Source of the DNA: Halanaerobiaceae bacterium
GTDB lineage: Bacteria > Bacillota > Halanaerobiia > Halanaerobiales > DTU029
Length of the DNA: 25,171 bases
Assembly (NCBI GenBank): GCA_012521855.1
Contig: JAAYLO010000206.1
Coordinates: forward strand, 1-25,171
Direction of reading: 5' to 3'
Each line of letters starts with the position of its first letter. The stretch's first letter is position 1. The position numbers and the translations under genes were made by a program. The notes under the pieces were generated by a model, which was given only the letters and a program-made list of their open reading frames with translations, was not told the DNA's origin and made no database searches. This document shows positions 15,156 to 23,031 of the stretch, piece by piece.

Positions 15156-16019
15156 ATGTTGAATCTTATTCTATATGCTTTCTTTTTAGTAATTTTTTAT
15201 CTTGTCAAGATATTCCCTAATGGATACCTGATCGGTAAGGGGGTAGGAAATCTAATCTACTGGTTGCTGAAAGACCGGAGAGAGATTACGATCAATAATT
15301 TGAAATTGGTCTATGGAGATAAGTTGTCAGAAAGAGAGATATATTCCCTGTGTAAAGAGGTTTATCAGCAGCTTGGAATAACTCTGGTTGAGTTCGTAAA
15401 ATTGGACAATCTAAAAAAAGAAGATTTTACTTCACTGGTTGATATAGATGGCCTGGAGTATCTTGAAGAAGCATATGGCCTTGGCAGAGGTGTTGTTGTT
15501 TACAGTGCCCATTTCGGTAACTGGGAATGGCTGGCTTCCGTTTTAGCCCTTCTGGGCTATCCTCTTAATGCCATTGCCCGTACCCAGGACAATCCCTATT
15601 TTGACAGGAAGATAAATGAAATCAGGACAGCAAAAGGTGTAAATATTATACCCCGGGGTATGGCTGTACGTAAGGCCATAAAGGCTTTAAGAAAAGGGGA
15701 GATGCTGATTGTACTGGGTGACCAGAATGCCAGGAAGGACGGCTGGCTGATGGACTTCTTTGGCTTTCCGGCTTTAACATATCCAGGGGCAGTACAACTG
15801 GCAGAGAGGACGGGCGCAGTAGTACTACCTGCCTTTTTAATCAGAAAAGAACCAGGAAAGTTTCTGCTCAAGATCTATCCATATTACCAGATAGAGCAGG
15901 GTGCAGAGGAAAAAGAACAAAGGGAATTATTAAAACAGCTTACCGGTATAATGGAAGATATTATATATAAATACCCGGAACAATGGTTATGGCTGCACAG
16001 AAGATGGGATTTGGGGTGA
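15156..16019 (+). CDS. lpxL: LpxL/HtrB-family lipid A late acyltransferase
   Basis: Predicted membrane-bound acyltransferase that adds a secondary acyl chain to Kdo-lipid IV-A. From ATG 15156 it is 287 aa. It has an N-terminal hydrophobic anchor (1-20), the catalytic HxxxxE-type motif HFGNWEW at 119-125, GDQNARKDGW at 188-197, FFGFPALTYPGA at 201-212 and the family ending EQWLWLHRRW at 275-284. An ATG at 15141 is in frame but has no ribosome binding site, while AGGTGAG precedes 15156. The gene lies between kdsD and waaA. The exact position acylated (LpxL or LpxM type) cannot be told from sequence, so the symbol denotes the family. Confidence 0.9.
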   Translation: MLNLILYAFFLVIFYLVKIFPNGYLIGKGVGNLIYWLLKDRREITINNLKLVYGDKLSEREIYSLCKEVYQQLGITLVEFVKLDNLKKEDFTSLVDIDGLEYLEEAYGLGRGVVVYSAHFGNWEWLASVLALLGYPLNAIARTQDNPYFDRKINEIRTAKGVNIIPRGMAVRKAIKALRKGEMLIVLGDQNARKDGWLMDFFGFPALTYPGAVQLAERTGAVVLPAFLIRKEPGKFLLKIYPYYQIEQGAEEKEQRELLKQLTGIMEDIIYKYPEQWLWLHRRWDLG

Positions 16020-16023
16020 TTTT

Positions 16024-17334
16024 TTGTATTTTTTATATGATCTTTTATTGGTAATCATCTTAATTTTTCTTATACCATTTCTTATCATACAGATTCTGAA
16101 GGGAAAATACAGGGAAGGATTTGCCCAGAGATTGGGTTTTATTCCGGAGGATATATTGAAAAAACTGAAAGGGAAAAAGATAATCTGGGTTCATGCTGTT
16201 TCTGTAGGAGAAACAGTCGCGGCCAGCCCGGTAGTAAAAAAAATCAAGGAGGCTTATCCTGATTATTCAATACTTTTTTCTACTGTAACCGATACAGGAC
16301 AGGAGATGGCCAGAAAGATAATTGAAGACGCTGATGCCTATATTTATTTTCCGCTTGATTTATCCTTTATGGTTGGAAGGGTGTTAAGATTAATAAATCC
16401 TTTACTGATAATAATTATGGAGACAGAATTATGGCCGAATTTTATAAGAAAGGCCAGCAAAAGTGGGGCTAAAATAGTCTATGCAAATGGACGTATCAGT
16501 GATCAAAGTGTGGGCAGGTATAAATATCTGGGCCCCTTTTTAGAGGATATGCTTAAAAGGATTGATCTTTTCTGTATGCAGTCTGAACAGGATCTTTCAT
16601 ATATACTAAAGCTTGGTGCTGATCCCGCAAAGGTACATAATACTGGGAATACAAAGCTGGATCAGGATTATACCGGTATAAGCCCGGAGGAAAAGAACAG
16701 CTATCTTGAGGAATTTAAAATCCGGGATGAAGATAAAGTACTGGTAGTGGGAAGTACACACGCAAATGAAGAAGAGCAGTTTGCAAGTATATATAAAGAA
16801 CTGAAAGATGAGTTTGAAGACTTCATAATGATCCTGGCTCCGAGGCATATTACGCGGATTGATGAAATTGAGGAAATGTTCCATCAGGCAGGAATAAAGA
16901 CAATCAGGAGGACAGGAGTCAGGAAAAGAAAGGATGAACCAGTCATATTGGTTGATACTATCGGGGAGTTGGGGAAGCTTTATTCTCTGGGAGACCTTGC
17001 TTTTGTGGGCGGAAGCCTGGTTGAGTCAGGCGGCCATAATATATTGGAGCCTGCAGTGCATGGGAAATTGGTTTTTTTTGGTCCCCATGTATATGATTTT
17101 AAGGAAAGCAGCCAGCTTTTACTGGAAAATGAGGCTGGTATCCAGGTTCAGGATAAAGAGGAGCTTGTCCTGATGCTCAAAAAATTTCTGCATAATCCTT
17201 CCCTGATGGAAAAGTACAGCCGGAATGCCAGAGCTGTTATTGAAAAAAACCGGGGAACTACTGATAGAATAGTAATGCTCTTGAAGAAATTGGAAGGCGG
17301 AAAAGAGCGGAGTTTTATTGAAGGTGGGTTATAA
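16024..17334 (+). CDS. waaA: Kdo transferase WaaA (KdtA)
   Basis: Transfers Kdo from CMP-Kdo to lipid A precursor at the cytoplasmic face of the inner membrane. The 436-aa protein has an N-terminal membrane anchor (about 5-25) and a GT-B fold with HAVSVGET at 57-64 (Glu63 is the likely catalytic base), ETELWPNF at 133-140, GNTKLDQ at 208-214 and, in the nucleotide-binding half, FVGGSLVESGGHNILEPA. The start is TTG, with GGGGTGA overlapping the stop of the lpxL-like gene. How many Kdo residues are added cannot be read directly; a Kdo-kinase-like gene downstream would fit a single-Kdo core. Its stop codon overlaps the ATG of the next gene by one base. Confidence 0.95.
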   Translation: MYFLYDLLLVIILIFLIPFLIIQILKGKYREGFAQRLGFIPEDILKKLKGKKIIWVHAVSVGETVAASPVVKKIKEAYPDYSILFSTVTDTGQEMARKIIEDADAYIYFPLDLSFMVGRVLRLINPLLIIIMETELWPNFIRKASKSGAKIVYANGRISDQSVGRYKYLGPFLEDMLKRIDLFCMQSEQDLSYILKLGADPAKVHNTGNTKLDQDYTGISPEEKNSYLEEFKIRDEDKVLVVGSTHANEEEQFASIYKELKDEFEDFIMILAPRHITRIDEIEEMFHQAGIKTIRRTGVRKRKDEPVILVDTIGELGKLYSLGDLAFVGGSLVESGGHNILEPAVHGKLVFFGPHVYDFKESSQLLLENEAGIQVQDKEELVLMLKKFLHNPSLMEKYSRNARAVIEKNRGTTDRIVMLLKKLEGGKERSFIEGGL

Positions 17335-18407
17335 TGAAAGAGGTTCTAATCTTAAGTGACGGCAGGCCAGGCCATTTTAACCAGACCCTGGGGATTGCAG
17401 AACAACTGGAAGATGTGGAGATAAAGATAATAAATGTCCATTATACGATGCATATTTTTGACTTTCTTGTCAGGATATCAGGATTTTTATACCGCTTTCT
17501 TCCCTTTAACAGGCAGCTGATAAACCATATCCTTAAAACAGCTTTAAAGGAAGAGTGTTATCAGGAATGTATTTCAGCAAAACCCGCTTTAATTTTGTCT
17601 GCGGGTTCTTCAGTGGCTGTTATTAATGCCCTCTTGAGCAGATTTAAAAATGCGAAATCGATTGTCTGTATGACTCCAGCCTTTATTGGAACTGATCCTT
17701 TTGATTTAGCTGTAGTTCCAGAACACGACAGGCCTCCGGATAAAAAGAATATAATTAAAACTATTGGGGCACCTAACAGGATTAATAAAAAATTTATGGA
17801 AGAGGAGATCAGAAACTGGAACAGGAGGGTGGAATTTGATTTGTTTTCTCTAAAAAGGCCCTTAATAAGTATATTACTGGGAGGGTCTGACTCTTATTTT
17901 ACCATGGGTACTGAAGTGGTCGCCAGACTGGTAAAAGAGGTAGAGGATTTTGCTGAAACATATAATGGGCAGTTTTTAGTAACAACATCTTTAAGAACAC
18001 CTGAAAAGGTAGAAAATAAGCTGAAAAGTAAGTTCCCTGATGACAGATGCCCGCTCCTGATTATTGCCGGTGAATGGGAGGATAATCCAGTCCCCATGAT
18101 GGTCGGTATCAGTGATATTGTAATTGTAACTGAAGATAGTGTTTCCATGATTTCTGAGTCCGTCAGTGGTAATAACAAAGTAATTGTAATAGGCCTGGAG
18201 AAAAAAAGGGATAAAAAGAGACCGACTTATTTACGGATTTGTGAATTATTGAAAGACAGAGGGTATATAAGTTTTATAGAACAGGAGCAGACAGGAACCG
18301 GGGAATTAAAAAGGCTGATGAAAAAAATATATAATGCTGAAGGTAAAAGGCCTTTGCTTGACGATACAGCCAGGGTGGCAAGGGAAATTCAGGACAGATT
18401 TCTGTGA
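17334..18407 (+). CDS. ELM1/GtrOC1-like (DUF1022) putative glycosyltransferase
   Basis: A 357-aa protein of the ELM1-like family, named after a plant mitochondrial fission factor but common in bacterial envelope clusters, where a glycosyltransferase role is supposed. Family landmarks are SDGRPGHFNQTLGIAE at 8-23, AGSSVAVINALLSR at 90-103, VVPEHDRP at 127-134, ILLGGSDSYF at 180-189, VTTSLRTP at 216-223 and VTEDSVSMISES at 265-276. These resemble the two halves of a GT-B fold. Translation is probably coupled to waaA, because the stop and start overlap in TAATG. No membrane helix or signal is evident apart from hydrophobic patches near 41-57. The position between waaA and a Kdo-kinase-like gene suggests inner-core assembly, but the sugar and acceptor are unknown. 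Confidence 0.78.
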   Translation: MKEVLILSDGRPGHFNQTLGIAEQLEDVEIKIINVHYTMHIFDFLVRISGFLYRFLPFNRQLINHILKTALKEECYQECISAKPALILSAGSSVAVINALLSRFKNAKSIVCMTPAFIGTDPFDLAVVPEHDRPPDKKNIIKTIGAPNRINKKFMEEEIRNWNRRVEFDLFSLKRPLISILLGGSDSYFTMGTEVVARLVKEVEDFAETYNGQFLVTTSLRTPEKVENKLKSKFPDDRCPLLIIAGEWEDNPVPMMVGISDIVIVTEDSVSMISESVSGNNKVIVIGLEKKRDKKRPTYLRICELLKDRGYISFIEQEQTGTGELKRLMKKIYNAEGKRPLLDDTARVAREIQDRFL

Positions 18408-18454
18408 TTTAATCAGTACTGGAAAGGTGGTATATTAAAATAGAAAGACTCATA

Positions 18455-19273
18455 TTGGAAAATGATATTGCCGTCTATTGTGAAAAAAAAGAATATCTGG
18501 ATTTGTCCAGAAAGATTATCAGATTTATCTGGTATACTGATTTAGAAAGTGATATTTTTTTTGAGTTAGTTCAGGATACTCATAAAAGTAAAGTATATAG
18601 ATTTAGCCATGACAAAACCAATTATTATCTTAAATACTATACTCCAATTGCTTTTAATAAAATCATCAAAAATCAATTTAGAGAAATAGAAGCTTTGCGC
18701 CATTATAATACTGCCAGGGGCTTACAATCTGCAGGCATTCCATCAGTCAACCCTGTACTGGCTATCATTAAAAAAAATAATTTGTTTTATAAAGAAAGTA
18801 TCCTGGTGATGGAAGAAATTGAAGGCCTTACCCTGGAGGATTATCTCCGGAAACCCAGGCCTGCTGATAATATAAAGAATGAAATAATAAAACAGTTTGC
18901 AGGAATATATGCTAAATTAATTAATAATAAATATCTACACCAGGACCCAATGTTCTGCAATTTTATGATTAAGGGTAAAGATGAGGATTCTATAGAAATT
19001 GTTTTGATAGATGTTGACAATATTTATAAACTGCCGTTTTTCACAAAGAGGATGATTGTTTATTCTTTAGTAAAATTTAATAACCTTGTTTTATATGATT
19101 TAAATAATTTAAACCTTCAGTACCCTGATGAAGAAGATATAAAATATTTCATCAGAAAAATGCTGGAGGAATGCAATCATTCCCTGAATGAAAGGGAACT
19201 TCTGGATACAATTCTAAAGAAATCAGCAAAAAGAATTGTTGAATTAAACGGAAATAAATATAAGCAGATTTAG
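18455..19273 (+). CDS. WaaP/KdkA-like lipopolysaccharide core kinase
   Basis: A 272-aa protein with the outline of the WaaP/Kdo-kinase branch of the protein-kinase fold. Landmarks are a possible ATP-binding Lys60 in YYLKYY, FREIEAL at 75-81, a hinge-like ILVMEEIEGLTLEDYL at 116-131, the catalytic-loop HQDPMFCNF at 162-170 (Asp164, Asn169) and LIDVDN at 184-189, where Asp186 replaces the DFG aspartate. It probably phosphorylates Kdo or heptose of the core, using ATP in the cytosol. The gene is visibly more AT-rich than its neighbours. The start is uncertain: TTG 18455 has only a weak GAAAG site, while the stronger AAAGGTGG at 18423-18430 points to in-frame ATT or ATA codons at 18434-18440. No ATG is available there. 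Confidence 0.75.
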   Translation: MENDIAVYCEKKEYLDLSRKIIRFIWYTDLESDIFFELVQDTHKSKVYRFSHDKTNYYLKYYTPIAFNKIIKNQFREIEALRHYNTARGLQSAGIPSVNPVLAIIKKNNLFYKESILVMEEIEGLTLEDYLRKPRPADNIKNEIIKQFAGIYAKLINNKYLHQDPMFCNFMIKGKDEDSIEIVLIDVDNIYKLPFFTKRMIVYSLVKFNNLVLYDLNNLNLQYPDEEDIKYFIRKMLEECNHSLNERELLDTILKKSAKRIVELNGNKYKQI

Positions 19274-19286
19274 GGGATGAATCTGG

Positions 19287-20405
19287 ATGAGGATATTATT
19301 GACACTTCCCGAGTTGAATAGCGGCGGTGTTGAAAGCCATGTTTTTTGTTTAGCCCGTGCTTTAAAGGAGGAAGGGCACCATGTAGTTGTTGTCTCGGCA
19401 GGCGGGCAAAAGGCAGATGATCTTGAAAAAGCCGGTGTTATTCATTACCAGCTGGATGTTAAGCGTAAATCTTTATTTACAGTTTTACAGGCCGTTGTAA
19501 GTATGAAAAAGATAATTAAAGATGAGGATATCCAGCTTGTTCATGCACATTCCAGAGTTCCTGCCTGGATAGGATATTATGCAGCCAGGAAGGAGGGGAT
19601 TCCCTTTTTGACAACAGCCCATAGCCACTATAGTATTCACCTGGGCAGTAAGAGTATGGTTAAAGGAGAACGGATCATTGCAGTCAGCCAGTCAGTAGCA
19701 GAACACCTTCACCATGGTTTTCAGATTCCTTATGAGAAAATGATACTTATCCGGCCTGCTATAGATATAGAAGCCTTTGAAAGGGGCAGTGAAGATAGAT
19801 TAAAGACCAGGGAAGAGCTGGGCATCAAAAAAGATGAGATTGTAATTGGTAATGTTGCCAGGCTTAGCAGCCTGAAAGGACACCAATATTTATTGCAGGC
19901 TGCAGCCATAATCAGAGATAAACTGGTATCTGATGAGGAAAAAAACAGGTATAGGCTATTAATTGTAGGTGACGGACCTGAAAGAGATGGGTTAGAAAGA
20001 TTAGCAGAAGATTTAAATATTATGGCAATGCTTATCTTTACCGGGGAACGGAATGATATACCGCGGCTTTTAGCAGCTATGGACATTTTCGTATTATCTT
20101 CTACAAAAGAAGGACTGGGTCTATCCGCTGTAGAGGCAATGGCTGCCAGGAAGCCGGTAATATTGACGGATTGTTGTGGTATAGCAAAGGATATAAGTGA
20201 TGGAAAAGAGGGTCTGCTAGTTCCTGCTGCTGAACCTGATAAACTGGCCTTCAGCATCTATCAATTATCTAAACAGCATGAATTGATGGAGGATCTGGCA
20301 AAACGGGGAAATAGTTTCGCAAAGAAATATTTTTCTATTAACAGGATGGTGGAAGACACAGTAATGATATATCATGATTTGATAAAAGACAAAAATGGTG
20401 GTTAA
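19287..20405 (+). CDS. GT4-family glycosyltransferase (LPS core type)
   Basis: A 372-aa GT-B glycosyltransferase of family 4. The N-terminal half begins MRILLTLPELNSGGVESHVF, with the glycine pair typical of donor/acceptor loops, and holds HAHSRVPAWIG at 87-97. The C-terminal nucleotide-sugar domain has NVARLSSLKGH at 189-199, VGDGPER at 227-233 and the EGLGLSAVEAMA segment at 275-286 with the retaining-GT4 glutamates. No signal peptide is present, so it should act on lipid-linked sugars at the inner face of the membrane. Its place among LPS genes suggests a core hexosyl- or heptosyltransferase; the sugar cannot be predicted. The start ATG follows GGGGATGAATCTGGATG at a short distance from the kinase gene. 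Confidence 0.88.
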   Translation: MRILLTLPELNSGGVESHVFCLARALKEEGHHVVVVSAGGQKADDLEKAGVIHYQLDVKRKSLFTVLQAVVSMKKIIKDEDIQLVHAHSRVPAWIGYYAARKEGIPFLTTAHSHYSIHLGSKSMVKGERIIAVSQSVAEHLHHGFQIPYEKMILIRPAIDIEAFERGSEDRLKTREELGIKKDEIVIGNVARLSSLKGHQYLLQAAAIIRDKLVSDEEKNRYRLLIVGDGPERDGLERLAEDLNIMAMLIFTGERNDIPRLLAAMDIFVLSSTKEGLGLSAVEAMAARKPVILTDCCGIAKDISDGKEGLLVPAAEPDKLAFSIYQLSKQHELMEDLAKRGNSFAKKYFSINRMVEDTVMIYHDLIKDKNGG

Positions 20406-20434
20406 GAAAGGTTTAAGTTCAGTTAAAGGGGTTG

Positions 20435-21613
20435 GTGAAAATTAATAATTCCAGTAAAAGAGTTAATTTGCTGCTGAAGACAGGCATACTCATGTCCCTG
20501 GTTTTTTTCCCTTTTTTAAATGCCCTCTTTTATCCCGGTTTTTTGCTTGCCTTTATTTCCTGGTTATTGATAATAATGGAAAAGTCATATAATTTAGCCT
20601 ATTTTCTTTCTATACCCTTTGTTAAGGAATTGGCTGTACTATTATTATTAAGTACTATCTCTCTGTCCTATGCTTCAGATTTAAGCTATGGCATTAGATA
20701 CTGGACTATGATTTTACAGGCTTTCCTGTCTTATTTAATGATATATGAATCACTGGATAGTAAAGATGTGCTATTGAAGTTTCAGCAGATCTTATTAATA
20801 CCTGCCCTGGTAGTTGCTCTATATGGAATTGTTGGTTACCTGATGGGGAATACAGAAAGAGCTGTTTCGTTCTTTACTAACCCTAATTATTTGTCAGTTT
20901 ATTTATTGCTCTTAATTCCAATAGCATTGGGCTTAATTACAGAATCCTCCCTGCCGGTATTCAAAAGATTTTTCGCAGCTGTAGTTTTTACAGCCTGTAG
21001 TGTTGCTTTATTATTCACTATGTCAAGGGGGGCCTGGCTGGGAATTACCACAGCTTTGATATTATTCAGTGTTATTAAGGATAGACGTTTTCTGGTACTG
21101 TTGTTGGTTATAGTCTTATTAGTTCTTTTAGCAGCACCTCCAGAAGTGATTAGTAGAATGAAAACTATTATCAGTATTAAATCTAATATGGACAGGATTA
21201 AATTATGGAGCAGCACTATAGAGATGATCAAAGATCATCCTGTATTGGGAGTGGGAATCGGTAATTTCAGGCCTGTTTATGCTGAGTATGCATCAGGGAA
21301 ATTGATGATACATACCCATAATATCTTTTTACAATTCACTGTGGAATTAGGTATTGCAGGATTATTATTTATTATTTATTTTCTGTACCTGCTTGCCAGG
21401 GTTGCTTTAACAGTACTGAAAAAATATGATTACAATAAAAAAGGTACTGGAGCAGCATTGGGAACAGTGACTTCTTTACTGGCTTTATTGATTGATTTAC
21501 AATTTGATTTTCAGATTATAGACAGGCTGACGGCAATGCTGGCTTTATTCTTAATAGCTAATTTGAGTTTTCTGGCAGAAGGTTTTTCCCCTTCACAAGC
21601 AGTAGATAAATAG
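20435..21613 (+). CDS. O-antigen ligase/polymerase family membrane protein (WaaL/Wzy_C type)
   Basis: A 392-aa polytopic membrane protein with roughly ten hydrophobic segments, for example about 14-45, 60-75, 88-105, 117-133, 145-160, 172-190, 199-235 and several at the C-terminus. The larger loop before residue 300 carries the usual Wzy_C elements: SRGAWLGI, then GVGIGNFRPVY and THNIFLQFTVELG. The family includes WaaL, which ligates undecaprenyl-linked O-antigen to lipid A-core at the periplasmic face, and Wzy polymerases. The final position in a lipid A-core operon favours the ligase. GTG 20435 is chosen, with AAAGGGG just upstream; TTG 20432 is too close to that site, and the spacing to GTG is also short. 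The operon ends at the inverted repeat that follows. Confidence 0.82.
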   Translation: MKINNSSKRVNLLLKTGILMSLVFFPFLNALFYPGFLLAFISWLLIIMEKSYNLAYFLSIPFVKELAVLLLLSTISLSYASDLSYGIRYWTMILQAFLSYLMIYESLDSKDVLLKFQQILLIPALVVALYGIVGYLMGNTERAVSFFTNPNYLSVYLLLLIPIALGLITESSLPVFKRFFAAVVFTACSVALLFTMSRGAWLGITTALILFSVIKDRRFLVLLLVIVLLVLLAAPPEVISRMKTIISIKSNMDRIKLWSSTIEMIKDHPVLGVGIGNFRPVYAEYASGKLMIHTHNIFLQFTVELGIAGLLFIIYFLYLLARVALTVLKKYDYNKKGTGAALGTVTSLLALLIDLQFDFQIIDRLTAMLALFLIANLSFLAEGFSPSQAVDK

Positions 21614-21630
21614 TATTAAAAATAATATTG

Positions 21631-21664
21631 AAATAAGTTACACCTGGATCAGTGTAACTTATTT
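21631..21664. terminator. Bidirectional terminator between convergent genes
   Basis: AAATAAGTTACAC (21631-21643) and GTGTAACTTATTT (21652-21664) are exact reverse complements around an eight-base loop. The hairpin lies between the end of the LPS operon and a convergent minus-strand gene, and the stop codon of the latter (21659-21661) is inside the stem. T-runs are modest on either side, so termination strength is uncertain. Confidence 0.7.
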
Positions 21665-22852
21665 ATTAAAAGCATCATACATCTTTCTTCTATTTACGGG
21701 TTTTACATTTTCCACTAACCATTCCCTCATTTTCCGGCCTTCTTCTGTACCCTGCGGATAAGAGATGAAGTCCAGACTGATTCCCAGTCTTTCCGTTACT
21801 TTCAGGGCGATGATAGGCCAGATCTTTCCTATATCCTCAATGATGGGAATACTGCCGGGTAATCTCGCAAAACCTGACATCTCCATCCTGAAAGGCACAC
21901 CAGTTATTTTGGTCTTCGGCAGGCCCTTTGCAATTGCCTCCTGAACAATGTTGCTTTCACGTTGTTTTTTCCAGGCCAGCTCCAGATTCGGATCAAGATC
22001 GATGCGGATCAGGGTCTTATTGGCCAGACTGTAAGTATAATAACCTTCATGGTCAGGCCAGATCCCATGGCCGGTATATGTTTCAAAAGGGCCGTCATGG
22101 ATCTCCTGGGTAAGGGCGACCGCAGATTCGATGATGATATCTGCATTGCCCATCATCCTTGCAATCCGCGTTGATCTTTCGGTAAGTGAGATAGAGTCTC
22201 CCACTGCGAGACCGACCTGTCCTCCTCCTACAAGCTGTGGAACAGTTACAAGAATCTCTTTATTGTTCTCTGCAGCAGCTCCCAGCATTGTCATCCTATC
22301 TGCTCCCTGGCCGACTACATATTCCAGCGGTACGCCATTTGCCTTTGCCAGGGTTTCTGCTTCCCTGGCCAGTCTTTCAGTTCTAAGTCCAAGAGGATAA
22401 GCCAGATTGCCTGCTGCTTTTATAATGGTATTACCTTCTTCGGCCAGTATTCTCTTTATGTATTCCTCATCATAAGAAAATTCCTCTTTAATCATTTGAG
22501 CCACTTCTTCTGTCATGATACTGGCTTCTATAAGATTGTCTATTGGTAATTTTGCTTCCGGAAATCCCAATTTCCTCCCATCTACACGGTGTACTTTTTC
22601 CAGGGCACCAGCCATTTCGTGGCTGATGACAGCAGAGGAAGTAGTAACCCCGTCAACAATTCCCTTGTGTATTAATTCTGCTATTAAGGTTGTTACACCC
22701 TCATGAATATTGGGGCCGCTTCCTGTTACTACAACTATCGTTCCTCCGCTTTCTTTAGTCTGGACAATTTTCTCAATACTCTTATCTACCCATTCTTTAT
22801 TCTGTTTACTGAGCCCATCATAAAGATTTTCAATCAAACTTTTATTAATCAT
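21659..22852 (-). CDS. Conserved-looking protein of unrecognised family, predicted enzyme
   Basis: I cannot name this 397-aa protein with confidence. It looks like a soluble globular enzyme: GTIVVVTGSGPNIHEG at 37-52 reads as a Rossmann-type nucleotide loop, followed by LIAELIHKGIVDGVTTSSAV and an HEM at 78-80. Further motif-like blocks are GNLAYPLGLRTERLA at 148-162, VGQGADRMTMLGAAA at 180-194, PQLVGGGQVGLAVGDS at 205-220 and TYTGHGIWPDHEG at 258-270. The TG/I..LI..G.VD/TS..HE pattern recalls deoxyhypusine-synthase-like NAD-binding folds, a weak impression only. The preferred start is the second ATG (22852), because GGGGGAG lies between it and the first ATG at 22864. It is the only minus-strand gene, single, with its own possible promoter, convergent with the LPS operon. 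Confidence 0.8.
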   Translation of the reverse strand: MINKSLIENLYDGLSKQNKEWVDKSIEKIVQTKESGGTIVVVTGSGPNIHEGVTTLIAELIHKGIVDGVTTSSAVISHEMAGALEKVHRVDGRKLGFPEAKLPIDNLIEASIMTEEVAQMIKEEFSYDEEYIKRILAEEGNTIIKAAGNLAYPLGLRTERLAREAETLAKANGVPLEYVVGQGADRMTMLGAAAENNKEILVTVPQLVGGGQVGLAVGDSISLTERSTRIARMMGNADIIIESAVALTQEIHDGPFETYTGHGIWPDHEGYYTYSLANKTLIRIDLDPNLELAWKKQRESNIVQEAIAKGLPKTKITGVPFRMEMSGFARLPGSIPIIEDIGKIWPIIALKVTERLGISLDFISYPQGTEEGRKMREWLVENVKPVNRRKMYDAFNK

Positions 22853-22869
22853 ATTCTCCCCCATTATTT

Positions 22870-22898
22870 TTATTAAGTATCTTATATAAATAATTCAA
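22870..22898 (-). promoter_or_regulatory. Possible promoter for the minus-strand gene
   Basis: On the minus strand TTGAAT (22898-22893) and TAATAA (22875-22870) are 17 bases apart. Transcription would begin near 22863, leaving a short leader that contains the GGGGGAG ribosome binding site and supporting the start at 22852. The region is AT-rich and the -10 is imperfect. Confidence 0.35.
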
Positions 22899-23031
22899 TA
22901 AACACTTTAATAATCCTTTAATAAAACCCTGCAATCTGAATGCAATATTATTTTTAGTATAAAATACCCAATTAAGGGCAAAACTATTAATAATATCCGG
23001 TATATAAAGAGATCTTTAAGGAGGTATATAT

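Noticed and set aside
19730..20257. A 175-codon minus-strand frame inside the GT4 glycosyltransferase gene.
   Set aside because: It is a shadow of the conserved nucleotide-sugar domain on the other strand; no ribosome binding site or family pattern.
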